From Acarospora socialis (Eukaryota; Ascomycota; Lecanoromycetes; Acarosporales; Acarosporaceae), in assembly GCA_025617375.2 (NCBI GenBank), contig JAMYGW020000007.1, positions 1,912,890 through 1,976,889 on the forward strand: a stretch of 64,000 nt of DNA, given 5' to 3'. Under the pieces are notes generated by a model. That model was not told the DNA's origin. It worked only from the letters and a program-made list of their open reading frames with translations, and did not search any database. The translations under genes were made by a program, and so were the position numbers. Shown here piece after piece: positions 50,043-61,751 of this stretch (positions within the stretch are counted from its first letter, which is position 1; the number at the start of each line of letters is the position of its first letter).

Positions 50043-50345
50043 TCAGGTCTCTTCATCGTCCAAAACCTCCTCCCCGTAATTGTCCTCCTCTTTCTTATCA
50101 TCCACCTTAACTCCGTCTTGTACGGCTCCAGCTTTATCGCGTTCCATCTCTTGTGTTAAGAATGCATTGACTTCCTCTTGGAGCTTTGAAACCGACTTTC
50201 GCAGTGTCGAAAGATAGGCTGTCTTCTCCTCTGTGGAGAGCTTGGTCGAAGGTGCGTCCAGAGTATGCGTTAAAGTTGCTGTGGTCTTCAGAGATTTGTA
50301 GTCGGCTTTCAAAATCGCGTTGGGTTTTAAGTCAGCGGGCGCCAT
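50043..50345 (-). CDS. GON7: KEOPS/EKC complex subunit Gon7, about 100 aa
   Basis: The single exon encodes a short acidic protein. The pattern EKTAYLSTLRKSVSKLQEE...FLTQEMERDK, followed by EEDNYGEE at the C-terminus, is characteristic of fungal Gon7. Gon7 is the fungal-specific small subunit of KEOPS, which makes the N6-threonylcarbamoyl-adenosine modification of tRNA and affects telomeres and transcription. The ATG at 50,345 is the only reasonable start. It is transcribed divergently from the HbrB gene, 289 bp away, and convergently with VPS39. Confidence 0.85.
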   Translation of the reverse strand: MAPADLKPNAILKADYKSLKTTATLTHTLDAPSTKLSTEEKTAYLSTLRKSVSKLQEEVNAFLTQEMERDKAGAVQDGVKVDDKKEEDNYGEEVLDDEET

Positions 50346-50634
50346 TGAGTTGAGAAAGATGGCAAGGTGATCGTAACTGACTGCGAACTCGGATCGGAGA
50401 ACTGATGAGACCTAACTTAAGCGAGCGGGAGATCGACAGTGTATTGGACAATACAAGCTCCCCCAGTATATTACATTACTTACCAATACTTGAGGTCTCT
50501 CAGGACGTTGATATTGAGGCTTGTACTACGATGATCTTGAGGCAAGAGCCCGTTAGAGAATCACTCCGTTCGCTTTCTCAGTGATAGGATAGCTCTCCGA
50601 AGACGACAAGCCTACCTTTGCCCATTCCGGACTT
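50346..50634. promoter_or_regulatory. Divergent promoter between GON7 and the HbrB gene
   Basis: 289 bp separate the two start codons. No specific element was recognised; shared control is inferred only from spacing. Confidence 0.4.
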
Positions 50635-53150
50635 ATGAATACCTCATCCTATAGGCGGCCTGGTACCCGCACTCCTCTCCCGCCGATTACCTCGATCCAA
50701 CCTCAACCACAACCACAATTGCAACGGGCTGGATCGTCTACAAGCGACTCTTCAAGTTCTTCACAAGTCACTGCGCTCTCTGCCGGTCAGCGCTCACCAT
50801 ACACCCAACAGCAGCCAGCCTCCAGACCGGCTCTCGGTCAAGCTCCATCGTCTAGTACAAGTACGACATCACTACAGAGTTTCTCCAGGTCTATGGTGCC
50901 ACCAACTCCGACAGATCTGCCATCGCGGAAGAATTTGCCGCTGGCGCTACCGGACGTTCAGAGGCATAGAGCACGGCAACATTCTCAGGGCTTCTTCGAG
51001 CCTTCGCTTCCTACAGCCTCACTCTCTGATCACTCTGCACTGGCAAACCTCACGGCATCTCAAATTGCGGCTCAAGCTGCTATGCAACAGCAGGCGGCAA
51101 CTCAACACATGCGAAAGCGCTCGCAAACCGTTCCGAATCCTCATTCGCCAACTGAAACTTCGCATGTTAATCGCCAGCCGAGCTCACCACCAGCTACACA
51201 AGACACCGTTAAGAGGCACGGCCATGGTGGGGTGATAGGGCAACATTATCATAATGGATTGTTAGGCGGACTGACCACAGCTGCTACGACGGCCGCCAAT
51301 GCCGCGTTTCCACGTCACCCTCATCTGGCTGCGGCTCTGTCCCCTTCGGAATCTCAACCAGAGAGGGAACAGAAGCTAAAGTCGGAAAAATCGAAGATGA
51401 AACTGTTTTCCAAACCGAAGCACATAGGCATATCTCGTGACCGAGACCCGGACAGGAAAGACAAACCTCTGGCATCACCCAATCGAATGGGCCCACCAGG
51501 CCTCAGCGGGCTGTCAAAGACTATCAATGCGTCAAGCACGAGTCTGGTAGACTCTATCGTGTCTGGTCCGTCTCCTTACTATATGTCCGCCAACGCTTCC
51601 ACGTCAACACTTGCTCCGAGCGATCGGCAGGTCACCTTTGAGAAGGAAAAGGCGCACAAGCATCACTTCTTATCACGGCAAAAGAACAAACTCAAAGACA
51701 AGGACGATCATCACTTACCGTTATCATCTGCCTCCAGCAACTCCAAACCACTAGACCCTAGCGCACCTCAATCACTCTATTCTTTCGCTCCCGCCTCGCC
51801 CTCTGCCGCCACGTTTGCAAAGTCGATGAGTGGACTGGATCTTCGTCATGGAGGTCGTGCATTACGGGAAAGAAAGAAAGAAGAGAAAGCCTCTGCTGCT
51901 GCGACCACCAGCGCTCTGACGCTAGATACGAGCAACAGGGAGCCTGAAGGATCACATGCGGAAAAAGCAGACTGGTTTGGGCCGTCATCCTTTTCTGCTA
52001 CCACTGGGCAATCGTTCCTGGGAGCCGCTACTGCTAGCAACGCTTCAATCTTCGGTGGCTCTCACAACACACTTGGTGGTGATGCTTTGTCGCAACCAGG
52101 CTTGCAAGGCTTTGGTCTTGTTGGCATGACGCCGGACGATGCGTGGGATTTCCTGAAGGCAAAGCTGTTCACTATCTTTGAGGGTGAAGACCTTCGGTTG
52201 CCGGTCGAGGACTTCAACCGGCTTGTTAGGTATGAGTTGTATTATCAACCCTGTTCTGCTATAAGCTGACAATTTGAAGTGTACATATCCAGCGCTGCGT
52301 TCAAAAACTAGCTCCTACCATTATAATAGAAGATCTTCGCGACCTTCTCCATACCGGCTTCTCCTCGCTTGATCACAATTTACACGGCATACCGGACGAT
52401 CGACTCGTGCCTCATCTAGTGGAAATGTGGTTGTTCGTATTCGACACCGTATTACCTTACATGCAAGCCGTCTTCTTGCCTCTAGACTTGGAGTTCAAAG
52501 GCCACGGCTCGATCATGAGCCCCCGCGAAGCGGCCGAGTTTTGGGGAGCAACGCTGCATTCTTCGGACGATGCTCTCGGTAACGAACTGGACGTCAGAAG
52601 AATCGTGTTAATCGCATTCCGCGATACGGTCATCCTGCCTCGTTACGAATCTCTGAAGGCCATCTTCTCGCGGCTCAGTTTGGAGAGCATCAACGCCGGT
52701 GTTGACTCGACCAATACGAGTCCTGACGGGGGCCGTCCTGGAACCGCTGCGAGTCTCGACCCGGGATTCGCCAGCTTCAATTCGCAAGGTTCCACGCTCC
52801 TTGGTGGTTCCGACGGGGCGCGGAGCCGGGCGACGTCGAACACATCTGCGCCGGAATTTCCTCCGTTCCGGTCACCTCATTCCCGCCCCGTGCTGGACAG
52901 CGCCCAAGTGACGGAGATGGTCGGTCGTATGTTGCAGTGCGTAAGCGTGCTGGCTAGCGTCCAGAGTGGCGACGACGCCCAAGAAAAGATGGAAGGCTTG
53001 AGTAAGGAATTGAAGCTTAACTGGCTTGGACGGGGTAGGACCGGGCGTAATCGGAGAGGGTTTGTAGGTACCCGCATACGACCGGTCAGAGAAGGGAGTC
53101 CCACACCTACGCCAAGTGCGGTGGAGGGTAGAAGAGATTCTATGCTATGA
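50635..53150 (+). CDS. hbrB: HbrB/Bit61-like TORC2 subunit, 821 aa
   Basis: The model has two exons: 50635-52229 and 52280-53150; the 50-nt intron restores NRLVSVHIQRC. The first 480 residues are Ser/Pro/Gln-rich and probably disordered. The HbrB domain follows from about residue 490: DDAWDFLKAKLFTIFEGEDL, then IEDLRDLLHTGFSSLDHNL, then LVEMWLFVFDTVLPYMQAVFL and VRRIVLIAFRDTVILPRYE (landmark strings). HbrB in Aspergillus affects hyphal branching, and its yeast and animal relatives (Bit61, PRR5) are TORC2 components. The C-terminal 120 residues are again low in complexity. The single-exon N-terminus and the clean intron make the model robust. Confidence 0.9.
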
Positions 53151-53313
53151 CAGATAATCACGAGGCATGATGTTCATACGACGAGTTGATGCAACATGAC
53201 TCTTAGATGGTTTGATGGATTTATTAGATAGTGTAGATCATCGCCCTCATATACCCATTTCTAAAATATGGTGATGGTAGATCCACCTCTCTTTACATTA
53301 AGCTCTTTCCACA

Positions 53314-54186
53314 TTAGCAGTTTAGGTTGATGATCGGGTTAAAGTTCGCGTCGACGACACCGAACGAGGGGTTGCTGGTGTAGTCCTGCAATTGGAACCA
53401 GAAGGTATGCGCCTGGCTGAACGCCGAACAGGCAACCTGCGACCAGTATTGCTGCGCGTTGCTCTGACTCGCCACGGCGCTGCCCATCTGCGGCCCCGAC
53501 ACTGGCCAGCCCGACTCGGTGATCCAAACCCAAGTGCCCGGCTTGACCCTGTTCACCGCATCCCTTGTATCCTGTACGCTCTTCCAGAACACATTGTAGG
53601 CGTCATTGATATCCGAGTTCTGGTAGTATGGATACCCGTCCATGCCGACGAAGTCGCACGCCTGGATAACAGCCGTGTTGGCCGGATCCACCCACGCCGT
53701 CCAGGTATCCACATGGCCGACCTGCACGCCTCCCGCTCCCATCCCCGACAACATGTTCCTGATCTCGTTGATCTGCCCGGCCAACGTGCTGGCGCTGGTG
53801 TCGTGACGGTACAAGTCCTCGCTGCCGACCGAGACACTGACGATCCAGCCCGTGCCATGCTGCTGCACCGCCGCCTGCAATGCCGCCTTCTCGGCATTGT
53901 AGTGATCGGTATTCTCCGTCCAGACGCCGACGAGCAACTGCGTGCCCGTGTTCAGAGCGGCCGGTACGGCGTTGGCCAGCGTATTGCAGTCCGACGAGGC
54001 GAACAGCCGCGCGCTGGTGAAGTGGCCCGGCAGTGATTGCATGGAGCGGAAGGCCCTCTCCCAGTCCTGTTCAGATTTGCAGGAGCCATCGGGGTTGTTG
54101 GCGCCGATGTTGAATCCCTTCCAGTAGGCGGATGCGGTCGAGAAGATTGCCGTCAGGGCGGCGAGGGTAGCGAATGAAGTCTTCAT
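53314..54186 (-). CDS. GH17 beta-1,3-glucanase/transferase, secreted, 290 aa
   Basis: The single exon starts with a 20-residue signal peptide ending ASA before YWKGFNIGANN. The likely acid/base Glu-123 is in VSVGSEDLYR and the nucleophile Glu-224 in WITESGWP; both motifs are typical of family GH17. Other landmarks are GVWTEN, VGMDGYPYYQN and FWFQLQDYTSNPSFG. The protein ends soon after the catalytic domain, without a GPI-type hydrophobic tail, so it should be secreted or wall-associated without an anchor. It would act on beta-1,3-glucan of the cell wall. Base composition in this gene is markedly GC-rich, which explains the long open frame on the opposite strand. Confidence 0.93.
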   Translation of the reverse strand: MKTSFATLAALTAIFSTASAYWKGFNIGANNPDGSCKSEQDWERAFRSMQSLPGHFTSARLFASSDCNTLANAVPAALNTGTQLLVGVWTENTDHYNAEKAALQAAVQQHGTGWIVSVSVGSEDLYRHDTSASTLAGQINEIRNMLSGMGAGGVQVGHVDTWTAWVDPANTAVIQACDFVGMDGYPYYQNSDINDAYNVFWKSVQDTRDAVNRVKPGTWVWITESGWPVSGPQMGSAVASQSNAQQYWSQVACSAFSQAHTFWFQLQDYTSNPSFGVVDANFNPIINLNC

Positions 54187-54878
54187 AACAATAGTATTAA
54201 TTGTATAGATTCTTCAATGAATGACTAGGTGAAGAGAAGAATATTCTGCCACTTTGCAAAAATTGATACAAGAAATGCTGAGCTGGCAGAACAGAGGGCA
54301 TGGCTGCCATGATAAAAACTCTTATACCCCATTGCCACGCCCTGATGTCATTGTGCGGATGAACGGCCATCGGGAATGCCTACATATGCATATCCCGATT
54401 ACGAGATCTAAAGTTTAGCAACTACACCGAGGTCCCCGTATCGACGCGTACTGTATTCCCGATGTAACTATGTGTACGTTATATATAGAACTCACGAGGA
54501 CTCTTGTGCTCACCCAAGCCACGCAAAAAGCCATCGCTCACGAAGACGTAACACCGATGTCGATAGATGACAGTTTCGCGTTTCCAAAGAGCAGAACATC
54601 ATATTGATGGTGAGAAGATATGCCCGAATGTCTACACCATGGTCGCCACTTAAGGCAGGCCCAAGATTAAACCAGCAGGCAGGACAATCGAACGAGGCTG
54701 TCCAATATATGCTCTCAATCAGTCTCTTTCAAATTATTTCGCAACAAGCCACCTGTCATAAGCGGGAAGCACTGATGCGGAGACACAATGTGTCCTTGTA
54801 GCTTCGTACTACAATCAAAGCGGTAGAGCTACTAGAAACTGAGTGCAGCTTCTGTACTTCCGATTTTCCTAGATACCT
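54187..54878. other. Divergent intergenic region, nothing recognised
   Basis: About 690 bp lie between the GH17 start (minus) and the cysteine-rich membrane-protein gene (plus). A 65-codon frame at 54,604-54,801 has no recognisable feature. Confidence 0.6.
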
Positions 54879-55981
54879 ATGAGACTCTCTCTTTCCATTC
54901 TGGTGCCTTCATCTAATGTGTTCCTTTGCTTTCAATTCTTCCATATGGCTTCAGCAAAAAGGCATTCTCCGCATTTTCCGCCCACGCTCTATATGGTCTT
55001 TCCGTTGTTCATGGCCTTTCAAACCTACGCTGCTCGCACTTGTTACTATCCGTCTGGTGGTGTAGCAACGCCTGACACTCCATGCGACCCGACAGCAGAG
55101 GTCAGCATGTGCTGTGACAAAGTGGAGAATTGTCTCACGAATGGCCTGTGCATCAGTGATAATGAGAGGGTGAAGGGAAGTAATATTAGCTTCGCAAGGA
55201 GTAGTTGTACAGACCAAGCTTGGCTGTCAAGCATATGCCCACAGCAGTGTCTGAGAAGTAATTACCCACAGTCGTTTATATGTGGCGCTAATAGTGGTCA
55301 TCACTTCGATTCCTGCTGCCATCATAAGTAGCTACTGCTGACACGTATGGCAACTCAGATCCAGACAGACGAATAGTCCCAGGCGCATATGACTTCAACA
55401 CTGGTGGCGTGAAGGTTTGGGAGTGTGGGCAAGGCAAGGGATATTCAGCTTCGGCCTCATACTGCTGTGAATCTGCCGCGGAGAGGACACGATGCTGCAG
55501 CACATCCTTCGCGGTATTCGGACTCGGCCCTGCATCCATAGGGAATCCGTCAAGTAGCACTCCATCTTCCACGACGGTCACAACGTCAACCTCAACCGTG
55601 ACATCTACACACTCAAGCTCAGCCTCGACGACTCCGTTAGCCGCCACTCAGAGTAGTACTCCGAACGACCCATCTTCAATCTCAAATGCCGGATTGAACA
55701 TTGGTGCGAGGATAGGCCTTGGGTTAGGGATATCGTTAGGAGTCGCCAACCTAGCGGTTCTCTCGTACCTCTTCTGGCGTCAGCGTCGAAACGCGCCTCT
55801 CACGTCCTCGCAGGGCCAGGTCGAAGGGAGTTATCTAGGCAATATAACTGGGCACGGAGTCGATGGAAAACCAGAGCTAGATGGTGGGCTGAGACCAGAG
55901 CTGGATGGCAGAGCAGTAAAAAATCAAGTTACAAGTACCTGTAATCAGATCTTTGAACTACCTGTCAGAGATCAAGCTTAG
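54879..55981 (+). CDS. Cysteine-rich ectodomain protein with one membrane span, up to 342 aa
   Basis: I model two exons, 54879-55257 and 55332-55981. A hydrophobic leader ends near ...YAARTCYYPSG; the start may be the Met at 54,879 or a later one (54,993 gives a short signal peptide). The ectodomain has paired Cys motifs (CYYPSG, SMCCDKVENC, SSCTDQAW, CPQQC, VWECGQG, YCCES), a pattern I associate with uncharacterised fungal surface proteins. A Ser/Thr-rich stalk, a single span (LGLGISLGVANLAVLSYLFW) and a short basic, then acidic, tail follow. The intron is needed because the first frame ends at a stop just beyond CPQQC; its acceptor could be either of two adjacent AGs. A wall sensor or adhesion role is possible but not shown. 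Confidence 0.7.
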
Positions 55982-56113
55982 CTCCTTACTTATTCCAGAC
56001 ACTATATAACTTTATACTTTAAACCACACAAACAGGTATGGTGGAGGTGCTCATGGAGGCTATCGACAACAGGAAGGTTTGGTGGCATGTGTGGCATGCC
56101 TGTGCTCAGCCAT

Positions 56114-58387
56114 CTACCGAACAAGGCTCCAAAACTCTGTAATCCAATTCCGCCATTTCATGTGAGTGGGGCGTGCGGGTTCTTGATCAAAGTCTGGTAG
56201 GAAGTAGTCATCCTCAAAGTCCTTGAGTGTTTGGAATTCTGTTCGGTAGGCGAGCTTGTAGACGACGAAAACGGCGAAGAACAGTATCGGCTGGACGAAA
56301 CAGGAAGTCAGTAAGTTCTTCGAACGCACTGGCAGTGACCCACTCCTATATAAGCGCCCAAGAGGTCAGCGACAAGCGAACTTGTGGGCTTGATGGAACC
56401 CTCAGGCTTGATGAGATGGCGTGCTGCGAGTAAGTATATGGCTGGCCACCCGCTGAAGAGGACGATCAGGCTACATGAGAATAGACCGAAGATGGCACAC
56501 AACGGTTGCCAGTGAGCTCGGTAGTGTCTCTGTCTGTACAGTGCATCATCACGGGCGAAGATGTCGCGGTCTTGTAGTCTTGTGAGGCTAAAACACAACG
56601 ATTAGCCGGTCAGGGCTACGTGTCGGAAAGATTTTGAAATTCAGAGCCTTACCCTGCCTTAAATCGAAGGAAAGCAAGGCACTCGCTGCCGTAGATACAG
56701 GCAACCGTGCTGGTGAAAAATGCAGATAGCGATAGGATCGGCTGAAGAGATGGGTTAGCGTCTCGTTCATACATGTTGGGAGTGACACAAACCTGATTAT
56801 AAGTCATATCGGTCAGGAAAAGGAAGGAAAGGAGGCCAAATAAAGAGCAGAACAATATGGCAGCCATGGGAGTGTGCCCAGCATTAGTCTTACCCAGCGT
56901 TTCCTTGATGAAAGAGTTGCCATAGAGTTGAGAAATTGCAAACAAGGTGCGACTGGCGACATAAAGTCCGGTGTTACTGAGCGGCCACCTGTTATTTATC
57001 GTAGGTGGTAAGATAGGGAGGGTGAGACTCACGCAGCTGTGTATGCGGCAAAGAGGAAGCACGCTTTGAGAATGGTAGGAAGAATTCTGATACTAGTATA
57101 TGTTAAAGCTATCAGAAAGGGTGAATGCGAAGTTCCGATGTTATTGGAGGCGAATGGGTGGAAGAGTTTCGGCTCAAGATAATTGACGTTGAAGCCTACT
57201 AAAAAGGAGGTAAGGACATAGAGGCTGATAGGCGCAAGGTACATAAACCTAGCGGCCACAGGTAGATCTCTTCGAGGTGATTGCGCCTCGCCCGCAGTGA
57301 CGATGACAATGTCGCCGCCCATGCATGCAAACATCGCGAGGGTTATGCAGGTCCTAAGAGCAAACTTCTGTCAACCGGGATTTCCAATGTACATGGTGAT
57401 TGAGAAGGCATACCAGACGGCAAGGAATCTGCCCCGCTCTCCCGGAATCCCAGTCTCAAGGCTTTCATGCTGGGTCTCTGCCTCATTATTGAAACCCGTC
57501 CAACGGAGGTAAGGCGGTATCGCGTGTTGAGTGTAATCTGCATCGTTCAATAAGATATTGACAGCTTCAAAGATTCCCTCAGTACTGACTTGACGGTCCA
57601 ATATATTTACCGCGGACTTTGAATGGTAATTTAGCAAGAACCTCGAGGAATCCACGTATAGTGTAGCTACTTACGACCAAGGTTTACCATGATCATTAGA
57701 ATGCATAGGCCGATGATCAACAACATCTTGAACCACTTGACTACCCGTTCCAATCGCCCGTATGTCTTACTGGATATTAGCTTAGTATTGGGATCTCCAA
57801 CTGCACTCCTTACCTTAACACCACAAGCGTTCGAAAGAAGCGTAATCACAACAAGGCCAATGACGATTGCCGCCTTCTGCTCTTTTGTGAGATATTGCTC
57901 ATCAGGCAGAAATTTGTCTGCAATTCTAGCCGCTGCTGCGGTGAGAGTTGCCATGCTCATGCACTGAGCAAGCCTAGCGTTCAAGAAGTCAGTTAGGTCT
58001 TCGGCCAAATCCAAGAAACTAACCAGTACATAACCCCGACTGCAAATCCAAGAGCGGGATCAACAAAAGTATGAGGATAGTCGATCAATGCACCCGAGAC
58101 TGGCCGGACCGATACCATTTCCGCCAGCGTGCGCATAACGGTTACAATGATAATCCCAGCAATTGCGAATGAAATAACACATCCTGCTGAGCCAGAGAGT
58201 CCGATGAGCTCTCCAGAGGTGATGAAGAGACCTATCCCAATCGTCCCACTAAAGGCAATTGCTGAGGAGGTTCCAGTATTAGCGATGAACAATTGCCTAC
58301 TTGGTTTCACTAACCTGTAATGTGGTGCCGGCTCAACCGCCTATCGAGCCGGTCATTCTCGAAGAGTCGCGCAGTATAGCGTTCCAT
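56114..58387 (-). CDS. Amino-acid permease (AAP/YAT family), 586 aa
   Basis: The model has nine exons: 58387-58315, 58261-58024, 57973-57675, 57537-57414, 57353-57033, 56988-56793, 56741-56653, 56587-56344 and 56290-56114; all phases close. Exon 1 to exon 2 gives RLSRHHITAIAFSGTIGIGLF, the family's first-span signature. TAGEAQSPRRDLP and the block AYTAAWPLSNTGLYVASRTLF are also conserved. About twelve membrane spans are expected. It would import amino acids with protons at the plasma membrane; specificity cannot be read. The acceptor before exon 4 could instead be at 57,588, adding 17 residues to an external loop. The start lies 199 bp from the divergent 975-aa gene. Confidence 0.88.
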
Positions 58388-58586
58388 TCTGACCTTGGAA
58401 GCGGCGAGGACATGGACTGTTCGAAAGGGTCCCACTCAGAATATACAGTATGGCTGCTCGCATGTTATATGTACATGCAAGGCGAAAGAAACAGCCTTAG
58501 GAACAAGGCTGAAGCTCAAGGCTGAAGCTGAAAGGCAAAATCACGCGACACGCGGCCCATTTGAACGAGAATGCCCTGCATTGAAC
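58388..58586. promoter_or_regulatory. Short divergent promoter between permease and orphan gene
   Basis: 199 bp separate the proposed start codons. If the orphan gene's first exon is correct, both promoters lie in this interval. No specific element was recognised. Confidence 0.35.
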
Positions 58587-61500
58587 ATGGATCTCTGGAA
58601 AGACAGGGCTCAGTTGGTTCGTCCGCAGCCACAAAATACCCGAGAGCCTTGGAGGCGGGAGAAAGCAGCGTCACATCAATCGTCTGCGGTACACTGATTC
58701 AGATTAAGGACAAATAGCAAGCAAACTAATGATAAGAGGGTGTCCTACAGGAGAAATACTTTGCTTGGCATGAAAAGGCTGACGCTGTTGAGGCTGACAT
58801 CCAAGGCCTCGCTGAAATATGTCGCGGGGTCACAGCTATATTATCTTTCTGTATCGTCATCAAGAGCGTTGGCAGGGGACCACGAATCATCGTTCAGAAG
58901 TCTTATGAGCGTATGGATGTGCTTGTTCATGGTCAGTTGAGGGATGGCTGGGCTCAAGAGGCCTCTGGCCTGGTATGCAAGTTGGATGGTCGGAGATGAC
59001 GCAACTCCAAAGACTCGATCTGCGCTGGCCGACCTGCAGAGTGCGATCCAAGGTCACGTTTATGACTCGCAGACGCTTGAGGAGATAATCCTCATATTAG
59101 ATCACGAATGCCTCTGCTGGAAATCCGAAGAGGGATTAAGCTTGTCGTTGAGGAAGAATGTTAGCAACGTTTTGCAACACCGACTGGAGACTTCGCACAC
59201 TGATGAACTGATCGTTCAGCTTTCGGCGTGTCTGGTCCGATCTATCAACCCAGCATCGCACTACATATGCGAGCTTCAAGCCAGAGGACTGGTATCCGCG
59301 CTGGCATTACTCCATGCTCAAGGAGTCAGAGCACTACAGGCGGACTTTCATGAGAGCTTACGTGCTCAGTTCAATAGCCGATTCCAGGACTTGCTCGGGC
59401 TGTCGAACGGGTCAGACATATTTTCTGTTGAGATCTTCCGTCGAGTTCAGTGCTCATATTTTCTGTGTTTGGGAGCCGAGTATGCCAAGCAATTTGTCCA
59501 AGCCCGCCCTATCGTGCTCACGGCATTGTCGAGGGCGGTCTCTTTGATTCTCTTCGGCATTTCCATTGCAACATCTGTCCTAGTAGGTGTCTCAATGCCA
59601 ATCAATCTCTCGCGTCATGTTTGCGCTGACACATCTAAAGGGTGGTCAGGCTGGAAACCTGCAGTCGACTTTGCAGACCCTCGATGGAGCTCTCAGACCG
59701 ATCTGGACATCGCCCACTGACTTATTTCAAGCTCTGTGCAGTCTACAGGAGCTTACTAGGATCACCAGGGCCCTCGATTCTTATAGCAAAGTTGTTCTTG
59801 ATTCGGACCAGAATCTCCATGAAATTGCGAGGAAATGCTCTCGCGATCTGGCAGCGAAGCTTCTGGACAAGATTCTTGCCCTGTTCAACTCTCGCCCTAA
59901 TTTTCACGTCGACATTCGTCCCATATCTGTTTACACGGAGTACTTTCTAGCATTCTTCAACCGTGGTCCCGCTGACTTTGGCCACTACCTCTACTTTTAT
60001 GGTCTGCTAGACTGCGCCTCACAACTGGGTAGTTTCTTTGGCAACGATGAGCTGCCTCTGAGCTTCCGATCCAAGCTGGATACGATCATGGCAGAAACTA
60101 CGGAACCCTCCTACAGGTGGAAAGCGATCGAAATCCTTCTACGAGATCCTGACAATCGCACGCTTCAAGCTCGCAGGATAGTCGACGCTGCAACACATAA
60201 TCCAAGCCTGCCGGCAGAACTAAGATCACGACTACAAGCCGAAGTCAGGGTTATTTGCGAGTTTTTGAACGAGGAGGATGGCGTTTCTTCTCCCGGATCT
60301 TCCATTGATCCCGGCCCCGAGCCACGAGGTCCTCCACCCGAGGAAGAGCTATCTCCTATTGATTGGATGGAGAGACCGCTACGTGTTTTCAGAGTCACAG
60401 CCGACGTCGAGCGATGGACCCTCTTCCCTCGACGACCATTGTTCTCTCGAAAGCAATTTCTATCAGCCGGACTTTCGCCAGATTGTGTACATGTGTACTT
60501 CATGAGCAGCACGGAAATATCCATCTACCGTCTTGATACTCTTAAAAGAAGTCGACAGGAGCCCCCAGTCTTTCGAGTTCGTGCGCCAGAATCTACAATT
60601 AAGAGAGCAGTACTTTCAGAGAGGTTCCTTGTCATCCTGAAAGACGGCTTAGTAGACTCAATGGATATCTACAGATACGGCGATGAGGCTCAATCCGAAC
60701 AGCCTGTGGGTGCGCCCAGGTTTGAAACGACAGCAAATCAGCACAGATGGGACTCTAACTGCGTCGCCATTCACGAAAGTTCCGACCGCGTGTGGATAGC
60801 TGTTGGAGGACGCACTAACCAGGGCGGACGGATATCCAGTAGTATCAAGATGTACCAGATCCATGTCAACAGCCAGACGATGTTCTTCTCTAGGCATGAT
60901 GCGCATTTCACTCGATCAGAGCCGAACTGGCTGGCCTCGGACTTTATGAAGATGATCGCCTTTGGTCCGCAAGGAGGGAGACTCGTCTGTCTCACGAACA
61001 AGAACACCATCTTGGTATGGATTCTGTCGAACAACGCACGGCCTATAGAAGCTCCTTTCCGAATTGCAAAAGAATACGCTCTGGTAAGTTTGCTCACATC
61101 AAGCCTACCGCTTCTCACTTAACTCTAGATCAGGATATCAATGCCGACGGAATGACCTCCGCAACGCTACTTCACACACCTACAACGAATACATACGTCC
61201 TCTGCACAACCTCTCCATCCCGAGAGCGCGCGACACACAATGGCGAATGGTCCTTTATATCGCCCGTGGCTTCATCTCCAGCACGTGTCCCTCCAGAGCT
61301 CGAACATAGTCTCTGGCGATTAAGGAAGGCGGGTACCATTGTTGCTGGAGCCGCATCGCCAGGCGGAGACATGATAGCGTTACTGGAAAACTCTACGAAA
61401 CTGCTGCTGATGCCTTTACTGGCCAACGAAGTTGGAGGCCTCGAATCAAACGAGCCGATCTACCTAGACGCGAAACTTGCGAAACAAAAAGTAGTCTGCC

Positions 61501-61751
61501 CAACATCCATCCGCTTCACAGAGTCAAATCAGGGTTTGGTTCTCGTCGCTGTCGATACAAGCGGACAAGTGATTGAGAAACAGCTTGGGCATCCACTAGG
61601 TATGACTTCTCCACACAGTTGCCACCAGCATATTTCTCAAGTTAGAAATGGGTCAAGTGTCGATTCTTGCTTCTCTACACAAAGAGTATCTGAATATTCA
61701 CTGGGTGCTTTTAGCTTTGAAGATCATAATAGTAGAGATAATCATAGTTAA
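58587..61751 (+). CDS. Orphan protein, helical N-terminus and probable beta-propeller, 975 aa
   Basis: I do not recognise the family. The model has five exons: 58587-58688, 58751-58972, 59040-59582, 59641-61083 and 61134-61751; every intron is phase 0. The first 450 residues look all-helical (AWHEKADAVEADIQGL; HECLCWKSEEGLSLSLRKN; ELQARGLVSALALLHAQG), with a hydrophobic stretch just before intron 3. After a Pro/Glu linker (residues near 450) comes beta-rich sequence with blade-like repeats (LSPDCVHVYFMSSTEISIYRL; LVCLTNKNTILVWIL; GGDMIALLENSTKLLLMPL). No P-loop, kinase or signal peptide is visible. The first exon and the C-terminal end after residue 920 are the least certain; an intron near 61,602 is possible. 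Confidence 0.6.

Noticed and set aside
53392-54036. 214-codon plus-strand frame opposite the GH17 gene
   Set aside because: It is a reverse-strand shadow in a GC-rich gene. The sense strand encodes a complete GH17 enzyme with both catalytic Glu motifs.
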